From positions 1 to 28,173 of the forward strand of contig CALACW010000077.1 in assembly GCA_937890355.1 (NCBI GenBank): 28,173 nucleotides of DNA. Direction: 5' to 3'. Under the pieces are notes generated by a model. The model had not been told where the DNA came from, did not search any database, and saw only the letters and a list, made by a program, of their open reading frames with translations. The stretch comes from CALACW01 sp002431305 (lineage in GTDB: Bacteria > Bacillota > Clostridia > Oscillospirales > Acutalibacteraceae). Made by a program: the position numbers and the translations under genes. Shown here piece after piece: positions 13,901 through 20,945 of the stretch (position 1 is its first letter; every line of letters starts with the position of its first letter).

Positions 13901-16394
13901 CAAGGAAACGACTTCAAAGGATAAGCCCGGCGAAGATATCTCGTTCACCTTAACCAGAACGACGAGAAAGCCTGCCGATACGATTAACTACAATACCGTG
14001 TTCTCCGCAGTAATGGAGGAGAATGAGGTTTCTCTTCCCGTACTTATGGACTATAAGCTCCAGGCAACGGGTACCGAGAGACAGGTTTCCTCTCTTAGAA
14101 ACACCGCAATCACCAACGATTACGGCACATGGAACGCAAATACGAGAAAGTACATTGAGATGACAGTTGACGGACAGGAATCCTACGGACTTGTTCTTCT
14201 GTACATCTTCCGTTACCTCTTCTCGGCTCTCAACTACAGAGCATTCGACATGCAGACCAACGATTTCGCTACTAACCTTACGCTCCTTGACGCGTTCGGA
14301 CTCGGCGATATTCTTACAAAGAACCTCTTCTACGGACTTAAACTTGAGGATATCATTAATAATGTTACCCTCAATCCCGACGAAGCTATTGCCGCTCTTT
14401 ACGAGCTGTTCTATACGAATGAATTCGGAAGCGTTCTTACCGTTCAGGAAAATTCAGACGGTACGAAATCCATCGTAAGAGGTAAGAATTACACTTACTA
14501 TCTCGACCCCGTAGACTATAAGACGGATGAGCTTATGGAATATGCCGAGAAGTATGACGACTATACTTTCGGTTCGGGCGTTCTTTACACCCAGTACTGG
14601 ACTAAGGAAAATGCACAGTATGTAACAAACAACCTTGACGGACTTGTTGAAAATGTGCTTGCAATGCTTAAGATAGAGGATCTCGATTCTCTTACAGGAT
14701 TCCTTGAGGATAAACTCGCGGACTTCCTGTTCAACAACGAGATGCTTTCCAAGATTGCAGACCTCGTTTACGGCATGATCGACGGACTTAACCTTGAATC
14801 ACTGTTTAATAATGCGCTTGATATCGATTATTCGAAACAGGCTCTTGCAAACGCTCTTGACTACGAGTTCAAGTACACCGACGAAAACGGCAATCCCAAG
14901 ACTGTATTTGCTGCGGGCTATATAAGAGCCGACGCGGGAAAGACGCTTGAGGACGGCACAGTAAAGGGCAATACGTATGATAAGAATACGTTCTATCAGA
15001 CCGGTATCAACGAAGAGACCGGCGAGGATATGATCGTTGCTATCGACTGGGGTTATAACAATCCCGAGATTACCTCGAGATATTCCGGACGTGAGATATT
15101 CTTAAGAGCGATCAGTGCGCTTGCGTCGCCTCTCTCGCTTATTATCAGATTCCTTGCTCTTGACGAAAATCTTTCGATATTCGATCTTGTAACAATCCCC
15201 GGATATGCAGGCTACTATTATGCGTGGATTCCTCTTATGGAGGCTCTTACCGCGGACAGCGATCTCCTTACGTATCAGGATTATTACACGAGAGTATATG
15301 CAGGCGAGAGCGCCGCATCGCAGAACTGCGACTGTATCTACTACCTCCTTAAACCGCTGTTCTCATTTGTTGAGGAGCTTCTCGCGGATCCCGTATCCGT
15401 ACTTCTCAACATGATACCGAACCTCATGTTCTTTATCACAATCGGCGGACTTAATGATACGATTAACAACCTTCTTCACTTCGCATACGTTCTTCTCGAT
15501 ATTCTTCAGCCCGTATACGACGCATACCCGCTTATCAACAAGTTCCTGTCGAACGTTGAGGTCGGCGGAATGGCTCTCAACCTCTCCGTACCTCTTGACT
15601 TTGACGCGAACCAGCTTATCAACTCACTTATAGAATCTCTCGTCGGAACGGCACTTTCGTTCGATATCGAGAATAAGAATATTGTTCTCGGTACGCACAA
15701 GGAGATGAAGGATCAGCCCAAGCTTGACGCAGACGGCAATCAGATCCTCGACGAGGACGGAAACGTTGTAATGGAACAGGTTGAGGTTGAGGTTACCGAT
15801 TACGCGGTAGGCAAGCTTAATATAACGCTTCCGTATATCGACCTTTCAACGCTGTGCGTAGGTACTCTTACAAAGGTTACATCGAAGAACAATGAGCAGA
15901 TTATATTCCTTAACTCCGCGGGAGGCGCTGATCTTCTGACATTGGCGTTAAGACTTGTAATGCAGACGCTGTTCTATAAGTCGAATGCAATTAATTTAAG
16001 CAACTTCCTGATTACGTTCTGTATGCTTGACAAGGAGGATTCAAGCCTTCTTACAAACATCTTCACGTTCCTCAATGAAGCCGCCAACAACAACGAGCTT
16101 CCCGATAAGATTATGGGCTTCCTGTTTAAACTTATCTCGTTCCTCGTTCCTGTTGCCGATAATATCGGAGACAGATTCAGACAGGTTGATTTCAGTATAA
16201 CCGACTTGTTTAAGGCTTTCGGTACGGATAACTTTATGAAGTATCTTCAGGCTCTTATCAATGCAGGCGGAAACGGCGGCAGCGAACAGCTTTCACTCAT
16301 TGCGAGAATCATGAGAATGATAGTCGCTCTGTTCCAGAAGATTGCGCTTTTCTTCAAGAGTCTTTTCGGCGGAGTATCAACCGCAAAGGCTTAA
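10998..16394 (+). CDS. Giant secreted protein B (1798 aa), unknown function
   Basis: AAAGGAG lies 10 nt before the ATG. The signal peptide is MKLTKKVLCVLLSTVFLFSA, then VSVGFVSFA with probable cleavage before DDEQ. The mature protein is rich in Asp, Asn and Tyr and has no anchor motif that I can see. A module of about 90 residues occurs twice: residues ~698-785 (LLPLFETLGID ... DNPVETVLSLLPNISYYLTSG) and ~1410-1502 (IPLMEALTADS ... DPVSVLLNMIPNLMFF and GGLNDTINNLL). It occurs once in protein A (~595-680). A calcium-loop-like DADGNQILDEDGN lies near 1577. The C-terminus is an amphipathic or hydrophobic helix (IVALFQKIALFFKSLFGG). The gene has its own promoter and terminator. It is probably a cell-surface or secreted structural protein; the function is unknown. 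Confidence 0.87.
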   Translation: MKLTKKVLCVLLSTVFLFSAVSVGFVSFADDEQLDSSYNTLAYMFFKTHTESSGGYNKTVIDTDENGVKKASIIRDMNQYTVENKQGDYVYNDSSSNTVRSFAYNHKVTALDDGSNSIRNAAIQFYAIADNIMSTTYGVGNYTIPMVGDTVKDKLRTMKDSDGNFLYFDGYSYFVDALGELVGVSDHKTYEIDADGTITWYNAQKADGTWYYDPSIKTEDKSIADKIRDGEYGDDLRDKIRNGDIEEKTLFDYLNVETVIDYFCGNCTTVNSGNWFHTYEFYCYTDVNTVLLTEDIKPSPITIRYLDVTWSMDRSFDDSGTKPQYYNKGYTIDKDRNSVDRSRIELYSLKSSLDQYFSKYYGPDNNVEGASKLQVETNSDLMTNAYKDIMSHYDVFNSISNEAKIKIYGDDAYSYINLVTQLKPIAMEQKYLPSRTVGDYIDKSTGDAVTYDVTTEKVTTIVDTIDSLMANKKLGGSLHSFLPPENELLGGKDYSTPKEMVINILDNMLYQDSIINLLLKTIYPMLTNVIDENITDAFIKNTLGSAGSTIAGWVVDDSNGWQALVYKLLIQEDIGITPAGIARCMERTGFDKKYPTVYEQLKAAKGGAVEYDGYYAVGKENDEYMGQRWKDVNFDTLYWGVNGDRGKFQEALSGVLLGAAPLLAAVLGNQQFKIEVTTIMWSRVWAIIKGAQGWNDILLPLFETLGIDASNGLVSQADFEQSARIMVNAYQQSNVTSFINLITGPLFNWIENDVLDNPVETVLSLLPNISYYLTSGTLLTTIKTFQLVIRIEWTDAVKVDVYTLKIGDLLGDKINFLNSLDNVLKLISLGAETGNPIIGYTATGKTAAGGAYSGTAIYKTTDEAVMAAKNYGCVSNSIETVGVTEAYKNVNGDLSLYPDSEYTEKVTGLNSDGSINTDIAVLEDIAYANNAGNVLDASELTTTELVNAYKTKVKIYYSYYTYTDPETGKETTSKDKPGEDISFTLTRTTRKPADTINYNTVFSAVMEENEVSLPVLMDYKLQATGTERQVSSLRNTAITNDYGTWNANTRKYIEMTVDGQESYGLVLLYIFRYLFSALNYRAFDMQTNDFATNLTLLDAFGLGDILTKNLFYGLKLEDIINNVTLNPDEAIAALYELFYTNEFGSVLTVQENSDGTKSIVRGKNYTYYLDPVDYKTDELMEYAEKYDDYTFGSGVLYTQYWTKENAQYVTNNLDGLVENVLAMLKIEDLDSLTGFLEDKLADFLFNNEMLSKIADLVYGMIDGLNLESLFNNALDIDYSKQALANALDYEFKYTDENGNPKTVFAAGYIRADAGKTLEDGTVKGNTYDKNTFYQTGINEETGEDMIVAIDWGYNNPEITSRYSGREIFLRAISALASPLSLIIRFLALDENLSIFDLVTIPGYAGYYYAWIPLMEALTADSDLLTYQDYYTRVYAGESAASQNCDCIYYLLKPLFSFVEELLADPVSVLLNMIPNLMFFITIGGLNDTINNLLHFAYVLLDILQPVYDAYPLINKFLSNVEVGGMALNLSVPLDFDANQLINSLIESLVGTALSFDIENKNIVLGTHKEMKDQPKLDADGNQILDEDGNVVMEQVEVEVTDYAVGKLNITLPYIDLSTLCVGTLTKVTSKNNEQIIFLNSAGGADLLTLALRLVMQTLFYKSNAINLSNFLITFCMLDKEDSSLLTNIFTFLNEAANNNELPDKIMGFLFKLISFLVPVADNIGDRFRQVDFSITDLFKAFGTDNFMKYLQALINAGGNGGSEQLSLIARIMRMIVALFQKIALFFKSLFGGVSTAKA

Positions 16395-16436
16395 TTCGTT
16401 GATAAAAACGTAACAGTCTGTACAATTTAACAAAGC

Positions 16437-16468
16437 AGCGAGTTCGGCGAAAGCCGGGCTCGCTTTTT
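16437..16468 (+). terminator. Intrinsic terminator of protein B gene
   Basis: AGCGAGTTCGGC (16437-16448), GAAA tetraloop, GCCGGGCTCGCT (16453-16464), then TTTT. Confidence 0.88.
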
Positions 16469-16526
16469 CAAAGTTCAAAAACGGAATCTGTTATTTATAA
16501 TCAGTATGTATAATTGAAATAATAAC

Positions 16527-16566
16527 GGCAAAAGGCACGCAGATGTTGCTCTGCATGCCTTTTGCC
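16527..16566. terminator. Bidirectional terminator, 3' side of the HIRAN gene
   Basis: GGCAAAAGGCACGCAGA (16527-16543) and TCTGCATGCCTTTTGCC (16550-16566) pair over 17 bp with one mismatch around a 6-nt loop. The AAAA/TTTT runs inside the arms make it suitable for both strands. The 16395-16603 gap contains this and the preceding terminator and nothing else that I can see. Confidence 0.75.
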
Positions 16567-16603
16567 TGTTTGGAAGCGTCTATATAAATTCGGTGATGTC
16601 TGA

Positions 16604-16951
16604 TCAGAAGCGTAAAACCGATTCGCGTCTTACTTTTATTTTGGCGGGCTTCGGCTGTAAAACGTTGACTGAGCAGACAACGCCCCTGTCCGTTACATAG
16701 CAGACCTCCGCGTAAATCGAGTCGGGAATCTTATCGTAAAGCCTGCCTGCGGAACAGCACTCGCCGAGTACGGTTTTCGGAGAATTCGCGACGTAGCCGA
16801 TTGTTCCGAGTCCCGGGAGCTCCGCTTTTACAGCCTCGGTGTCAAATTCGTTATCGGGTTCTTTTGTAAGTTTTACTTTCATTTTCGGCTCGAGAAAATC
16901 GGAACCGTATCTGAATTGAAGTCCCGTTATTGTTATGTAAAATAAACTCAT
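16604..16951 (-). CDS. Stand-alone HIRAN-domain protein (115 aa)
   Basis: The ATG at 16951 is preceded by GGGAGGAATAAAC; a longer frame from 16981 has no ribosome site. Nearly the whole protein is one HIRAN domain: LFYITITGLQFRYGSDFL, then LTKEPDNEFDTEAVKAEL, IGYVANSPKTVLG and AEVCYVTDRGVVC. In HLTF-type helicases the HIRAN domain binds 3' DNA ends; small stand-alone bacterial versions are of unknown role, perhaps in DNA damage recognition. It is a single gene. TGATACAAT (extended -10 type, 16980-16988) may be its promoter. It is divergent from the LysR-type gene. Confidence 0.85.
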   Translation of the reverse strand: MSLFYITITGLQFRYGSDFLEPKMKVKLTKEPDNEFDTEAVKAELPGLGTIGYVANSPKTVLGECCSAGRLYDKIPDSIYAEVCYVTDRGVVCSVNVLQPKPAKIKVRRESVLRF

Positions 16952-17036
16952 GTTTATTCCTCCCTTTCGTTCTGAATACATTGTATCATATTCATAGTGT
17001 AAAAATCCTCCCTTTGCTCGGCATTTGCAAAAAATA

Positions 17037-17065
17037 TTGACTGACAGGGAATTATAAAGTATAAT
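17037..17065 (+). promoter_or_regulatory. Promoter of the LysR-type regulator gene
   Basis: TTGACT (17037-17042), 17 bp spacer, TATAAT (17060-17065). Confidence 0.8.
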
Positions 17066-17096
17066 TTAATAAAATGATTATGCGGAGGGTAAGAGT

Positions 17097-18017
17097 ATGA
17101 CAATTCAGCAGATTCGTTACGCTATCGTTATCGCGCAGACAGGTTCGATGAACAAGGCGGCGGAAAAACTGTATATTACCCAGCCGTCGCTTACCGGTGC
17201 GGTAAGAGAGCTTGAAAAGGAACTCGGCATTACGATATTTTACAGAAGCGGGCGCGGAGTTTCACTTACAAACGACGGACAGGAATTTCTTATGTACGCG
17301 CGCCAGGTTTATTATCAGTACGAGTCGCTTGAGGAACGCTATTCGGGCGGACACGAATTGAAAAAAAAGTTCGGCGTTTCGACTCAGCACTATTCATTCG
17401 CGGTTAAGGCATTCGTCGAGACCGTAAAAAATTTCGATTCGAAGAAATACGAATTTGCGATAAGAGAGGATAAGACGAAAGAAGTTATCGAGGACGTCAG
17501 AACTTTAAGAAGCGAAATAGGTATTATATATTTAAGTAATTTTAACAGAAGCGTTATAACGAAAATTTTAAAATCAAACGAGCTTGAATTTAAAAAGCTT
17601 ATCGCGTGCAATACGTACGTTTACATGTGGAAGGATCATCCGCTCTCTCATAAAAAGTCGATTTCCGCCGACGATCTGAAGGATTATCCGTGTCTTACGT
17701 TTGAGCAGGGAGTGGACAGCTCGTTCTATTTTGCCGAGGAAATATTCAGTACTGTGGAATTTCCCCGTACCATTAAGGCGAATGACCGCGCAACAATGCT
17801 TAATCTGATGATCGGACTTAACGGTTTTACGCTGTGCTCGGGAATTATATGCGAGGAGTTAAACGGCGGTGATTATGTCGCGGTTCCGTTTGAGAGTGAC
17901 GAGGACGGCGTTATGGAGATAGGCTATATAATGCGTAACGACCAGATACCGTCGGAAATCGGCAAACTGTACATCGAAAACATAGAAGCGTATCTGAATA
18001 AGTGTATACAGTTATAG
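17097..18017 (+). CDS. LysR-family regulator, MtaR/MetR-like (methionine transport regulator)
   Basis: The 306-residue protein has a LysR helix-turn-helix at residues 1-60 (IRYAIVIAQTGSMNKAAEKL, YITQPSLTGAVRELEKELG) and an effector-binding domain from about 90. The N-terminus (QQIRYAIVIAQTGSMNKAAEKL ... EFLMYARQVYYQYESLEERY) closely resembles my memory of streptococcal MtaR, which regulates methionine transport. GGAGGG precedes the ATG at 17097. It lies directly ahead of metQNI, and a dyad ATAG-N7-CTAT spans its own stop codon at the position expected for a LysR activator site of the metQ promoter. The sensed compound is probably a sulfur metabolite such as homocysteine or O-acetylserine; this is inferred. 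Confidence 0.9.
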   Translation: MTIQQIRYAIVIAQTGSMNKAAEKLYITQPSLTGAVRELEKELGITIFYRSGRGVSLTNDGQEFLMYARQVYYQYESLEERYSGGHELKKKFGVSTQHYSFAVKAFVETVKNFDSKKYEFAIREDKTKEVIEDVRTLRSEIGIIYLSNFNRSVITKILKSNELEFKKLIACNTYVYMWKDHPLSHKKSISADDLKDYPCLTFEQGVDSSFYFAEEIFSTVEFPRTIKANDRATMLNLMIGLNGFTLCSGIICEELNGGDYVAVPFESDEDGVMEIGYIMRNDQIPSEIGKLYIENIEAYLNKCIQL

Positions 18018-18031
18018 CTTCAGCCTATAAC
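18011..18031. promoter_or_regulatory. Candidate LysR-type recognition box upstream of metQ
   Basis: GTTATAG-CTTCAGC-CTATAAC: perfect 7-bp inverted repeat with the T-N11-A layout of LysR boxes. The centre (18021) is about 66 bp upstream of the predicted metQ start (~18087), the usual place for an activator recognition site. It overlaps the regulator's stop codon (18015-18017). Confidence 0.65.
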
Positions 18032-18051
18032 CTACTATTTATATATGTTAT

Positions 18052-18080
18052 TTGACATTTCGTAAGTTATGGCTTATAAT
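18052..18080 (+). promoter_or_regulatory. Consensus promoter of the metQ leader transcript
   Basis: TTGACA (18052-18057), 17 bp spacer, TATAAT (18075-18080), start near 18087. CGTAAGT (18061-18067) and ACTTACG (18082-18088) form an inverted repeat around the -10. Confidence 0.88.
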
Positions 18081-18112
18081 GACTTACGTCAGATGAAGGA
18101 GGTAAACAGATT

Positions 18113-18172
18113 ATGAAGTTTACGTTTAAAGAACGAATGTGCAATTACGTTTGGTTTACAAAGCGAATGTGA
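18113..18172 (+). CDS. Leader peptide of metQNI (19 aa, candidate)
   Basis: AAGGAGG (18096-18102) lies 10 nt before ATG at 18113, a near-perfect ribosome site. The frame runs 19 codons to TGA at 18170-18172 and encodes KFTFKERMCNYVWFTKRM after the start Met. It contains an internal duplication at DNA level: TTACGTTT and CGAATGTG each occur twice about 25-30 nt apart, giving RMC and RM. With Met-Cys in the middle and Met as the last codon, in front of a methionine importer, it is a plausible sensor of Met or Cys supply or a nascent-chain stalling element. It shares R-x-C...T-x-R-M with the metY leader. The 70 nt to metQ hold a weak hairpin (CTTTATTAA with TTGATTAAAG) next to the metQ ribosome site. 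Confidence 0.65.
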   Translation: MKFTFKERMCNYVWFTKRM

Positions 18173-18241
18173 TTATATATCAGCGCACAGTTATCACTTT
18201 ATTAATGTTTGCATCTTGATTAAAGAAAGGTTGAATTTAAA

Positions 18242-19132
18242 ATGAAAAAATTTGCTGCATTACTTTTATCTGTAATTCTTGTACTTGCCGTATTCGCAGG
18301 CTGTTCCTCTAAGGGAGGAAATGAAACCTCCACCGGAGACGCGGCGGCTTCTTCTTCCAAATCGTCAATAACAATCGCCGTTCCCAACGACGCTACCAAC
18401 GAGGCGAGAGCTCTTCTTCTGCTCCAGGAAAAAGGCTACATAAAACTTAAAGACGGCGCAGGCGTAACAGCCACCATCAACGATATTGCCGAGAATCCTC
18501 ATAATATCAAGTTCAACGAGGTTGAGGCGGCACAGATTCCCAATGTTTTAAAAGACGTTGATTACGCGGTTATCAATTCTAACTACGCTATCGAGGCCGG
18601 ACTTAATCCCGTAAAGGATTCTCTTGCAATCGAGAACTCCGCTTCCGAGTACGTTAACATTCTCGCAGTTAAAGAGGGTAATGAGAACAAAGATTCCATT
18701 AAGGCTCTCAAAGCTGCTCTTCAGAGCAAAAAGGTTGCCGACTTTATTTCCGAAAAATATGCGGGCTCTGTTGTAAGCGTTGTCGAGAATCCCGGAGACG
18801 GATACGATTCAAGCGTAAATTATGATGCACTTAAGGGCACAACGATTTCCGTAGCGGCTTCTCCCGCTCCTCACGCAGAGATTCTTGCAGTTGCAAAGGA
18901 AATCCTCGCGGCTAAGGGTATCACCCTTGATATTAAAGAGTTCACCGACTATGTACAGCCCAACAACGTTGTTGAGTCAGGCGAGGTAGACGCAAACTAC
19001 TTCCAGCACATTCCTTACCTTGACGACTTCAACAAGGAAAACGGAACTCACCTTGTAAACGCTTGTGCGGTTCACGTTGAGCCTATGGGTCTCTACGGCG
19101 GCAAGCAGACAAGTCTTGACGCTATCAAGTAA
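18242..19132 (+). CDS. metQ: Methionine ABC transporter substrate-binding lipoprotein
   Basis: The 296-residue protein has a lipoprotein signal (MKKFAALLLSVILVLAVFAGC) with lipobox FAGC and lipidated Cys at residue 21. It belongs to the NlpA/MetQ family: segments such as ITIAVPNDATNEARALLLLQ, IKFNEVEAAQIPNVLKDVDY and VDANYFQHIPYLDDF are typical. It binds methionine (or a related compound) outside the membrane and delivers it to MetNI. AAAGG at about 18225-18229 is the ribosome site. It is followed by metN and metI, with a hairpin 18 nt after the stop that may keep metQ mRNA more abundant than the rest. Confidence 0.93.
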   Translation: MKKFAALLLSVILVLAVFAGCSSKGGNETSTGDAAASSSKSSITIAVPNDATNEARALLLLQEKGYIKLKDGAGVTATINDIAENPHNIKFNEVEAAQIPNVLKDVDYAVINSNYAIEAGLNPVKDSLAIENSASEYVNILAVKEGNENKDSIKALKAALQSKKVADFISEKYAGSVVSVVENPGDGYDSSVNYDALKGTTISVAASPAPHAEILAVAKEILAAKGITLDIKEFTDYVQPNNVVESGEVDANYFQHIPYLDDFNKENGTHLVNACAVHVEPMGLYGGKQTSLDAIK

Positions 19133-19150
19133 AATATAAAAAAACATGAT

Positions 19151-19184
19151 AAAATAACGCTGACTTTACTGTCGGCGTTATTTT
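19151..19184 (+). terminator. Intercistronic hairpin between metQ and metN
   Basis: AAAATAACGCTGAC (19151-19164) pairs with GTCGGCGTTATTTT (19171-19184), 14 bp with one wobble, U-run of only four. Probably a partial terminator or mRNA-end stabiliser, since metN follows 20 nt later without a promoter that I can see. Confidence 0.7.
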
Positions 19185-19204
19185 GACAGACGGGATTTAT
19201 AATT

Positions 19205-20209
19205 ATGATTGAAATTAAAAACTTATCAAAAACATTCTCCGTATCCGACGGACAGGTCGAAGCGCTTAAAAATATCAACCTAACGATAAATGACGGCGAT
19301 ATTTACGGTATTATCGGTATGTCCGGCGCGGGCAAAAGCACTCTCGTAAGATGTATCAATATGCTCGAAAGACCGACCGAGGGGTCGATTTTTATCGACG
19401 GAGTGGATATGAGCACGCTTTCGCCGAAAGAACTTCGCAGCGCCCGACGTGAAATTACAATGATATTCCAGGGCTTTAATCTGCTTATGCAGAGAAACTG
19501 CCTTAAAAACGTATGTTTTCCTCTCGAACTCGCGGGAGTTAAAAAGGCGGAGGCGCAGAAGAGAGCCGCCGAACTTCTCGATATAGTAGGACTGGGCGAT
19601 AAACTTAAAAGTTATCCCGCTCAGCTGTCAGGCGGTCAGCAGCAGAGAGTCGCGATTGCCCGCGCGCTTGCGACGCATCCTAAAATTCTTCTCTGCGACG
19701 AGGCTACGAGTGCGCTCGACCCGCAGACAACGCAGTCTATTCTCTCTCTTATCAGGGATCTTCACGATAAGCTAGGACTTACCGTTATAGTTATAACGCA
19801 CCAGATGAGCGTTGTCGAGCAGATATGCACAAAGGTTGCGATTCTCGACCACGGCGAGGTTGCCGAAATCGGCGACGTAAGCGAGGTGTTCTCTTCTCCC
19901 AAATCGAAAGCCGCCAAGAGTCTTGTTTACCCCGAGGGCTTTGATTCGGATGTATTACAGTCAACGGACGGCACGGGCGTTATCAGAGTTGTATTCAACG
20001 GGGCGGAGGCTACGAATACGCCCCTTATAGCGCAGATGGCTATTGATATAAACGTAGCGGCGAGTATTCTCTACGCTTCGACTAAGAGCATTGGTTCCAA
20101 GGCTTACGGAAACATGATGCTCGGCATCCCCGGAGGCAGAGACGAAATGAACAAGGCCATGGAATATTTAAAGAAAATGCCGGGTATTACGGTACAGGAG
20201 GCGAATTGA
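19205..20209 (+). CDS. metN: Methionine ABC transporter ATP-binding protein
   Basis: 334 residues. The ATPase domain has Walker A GMSGAGKST at 38-46, signature LSGGQQQRVAIARAL, Walker B ILLCDEATSALD and a downstream ITHQMS H-loop. The last ~75 residues (from VIRVVFNGAEATNTPLIAQM on) form the NIL domain, the C-terminal regulatory domain by which intracellular methionine inhibits MetN. It powers uptake together with MetI and MetQ at the inner face of the membrane. The ribosome site is weak (GACGGGA, about 10 nt upstream). The stop overlaps the ribosome region of metI, whose ATG is 1 nt later. Confidence 0.95.
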   Translation: MIEIKNLSKTFSVSDGQVEALKNINLTINDGDIYGIIGMSGAGKSTLVRCINMLERPTEGSIFIDGVDMSTLSPKELRSARREITMIFQGFNLLMQRNCLKNVCFPLELAGVKKAEAQKRAAELLDIVGLGDKLKSYPAQLSGGQQQRVAIARALATHPKILLCDEATSALDPQTTQSILSLIRDLHDKLGLTVIVITHQMSVVEQICTKVAILDHGEVAEIGDVSEVFSSPKSKAAKSLVYPEGFDSDVLQSTDGTGVIRVVFNGAEATNTPLIAQMAIDINVAASILYASTKSIGSKAYGNMMLGIPGGRDEMNKAMEYLKKMPGITVQEAN

Positions 20210-20210
20210 C

Positions 20211-20921
20211 ATGTTTGACTATTTTAAATCCGATACGTTTTTAGAGGCTATGGAGATAGTCAAAAGTTCGTTTCCTCTTGCAATTGTCGAAACAATTTAC
20301 GTAACTCTTATTTCCACATTATTCGCAATTATAATCGGTCTGCCCCTCGGAATTCTTCTCGTTGCGGGCGAGGACGGAAAAATTTTGAAAATACCCAAAG
20401 GCGTTCTCCATGTTATTAATGTTATAATAAACCTTTTGAGAAGCGTTCCGTTCCTTATACTTATGATACTTGTATTTCCTCTGACGCGTCTTATCGTCGG
20501 AACGGCTGTCGGAACCACGGCTTCGATTGTTCCTCTTGTTATCGCGTCGTTCCCGTTTATCGCAAGACTCGTAGAGAGCAGTTTGAGAGAAATTAACCCC
20601 AATATCATTGAGACCGCGCAAAGCATGGGCGCGTCGCCGTGGGAGATTATTGTAAAAGTAATGCTTCCCGAGAGCGTTCCCTCGCTTATTTCCAACGCGA
20701 CGATAGCTGTTACGACGATACTCGGATATTCGGCGATGAGCGGAATTATCGGCGGCGGCGGACTCGGTAAAATCGCGATAAACTACGGTTATTACAGATA
20801 TAAATATCTTGTAATGGCACTTGCAGTTGTATGCCTTATCGTTATCGTTCAGGTTTTCCAGAGCGTCGGTACGCACCTTGCGACGAGATGCGATAAGAGA
20901 CTTAAAAACAGAAAAAAATAA
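20211..20921 (+). CDS. metI: Methionine ABC transporter permease
   Basis: 236 residues with about five transmembrane helices. The cytoplasmic EAA loop is recognisable (EINPNIIETAQSMGASPWEI), the segment that docks onto MetN. The length matches MetI. AGGAGG at 20196-20201 lies inside the end of metN, and the 1-nt gap between the two genes implies translational coupling. Together with MetQ and MetN it forms the high-affinity methionine importer. Confidence 0.94.
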   Translation: MFDYFKSDTFLEAMEIVKSSFPLAIVETIYVTLISTLFAIIIGLPLGILLVAGEDGKILKIPKGVLHVINVIINLLRSVPFLILMILVFPLTRLIVGTAVGTTASIVPLVIASFPFIARLVESSLREINPNIIETAQSMGASPWEIIVKVMLPESVPSLISNATIAVTTILGYSAMSGIIGGGGLGKIAINYGYYRYKYLVMALAVVCLIVIVQVFQSVGTHLATRCDKRLKNRKK

Positions 20922-20945
20922 TTTAATATAAAAGGAGTTTCCTGT

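Noticed and set aside
15721..15780. Calcium-binding EF-hand-like or dockerin repeat in protein B (DADGNQILDEDGN)
   Set aside because: Only a short acidic stretch; spacing does not fit a full dockerin or EF-hand pair.
16952..17012. Possible 13-codon leader ORF ahead of the HIRAN gene on the minus strand (AGGGAGGA, then ATG)
   Set aside because: The ribosome site is plausible, but I see no promoter upstream of it on that strand; the likely HIRAN promoter lies within the frame itself.
18018..18241. SAM riboswitch or T-box in the metQ leader
   Set aside because: No conserved SAM-I core, T-box sequence or full terminator/antiterminator pair is visible; a leader ORF fills the region instead.
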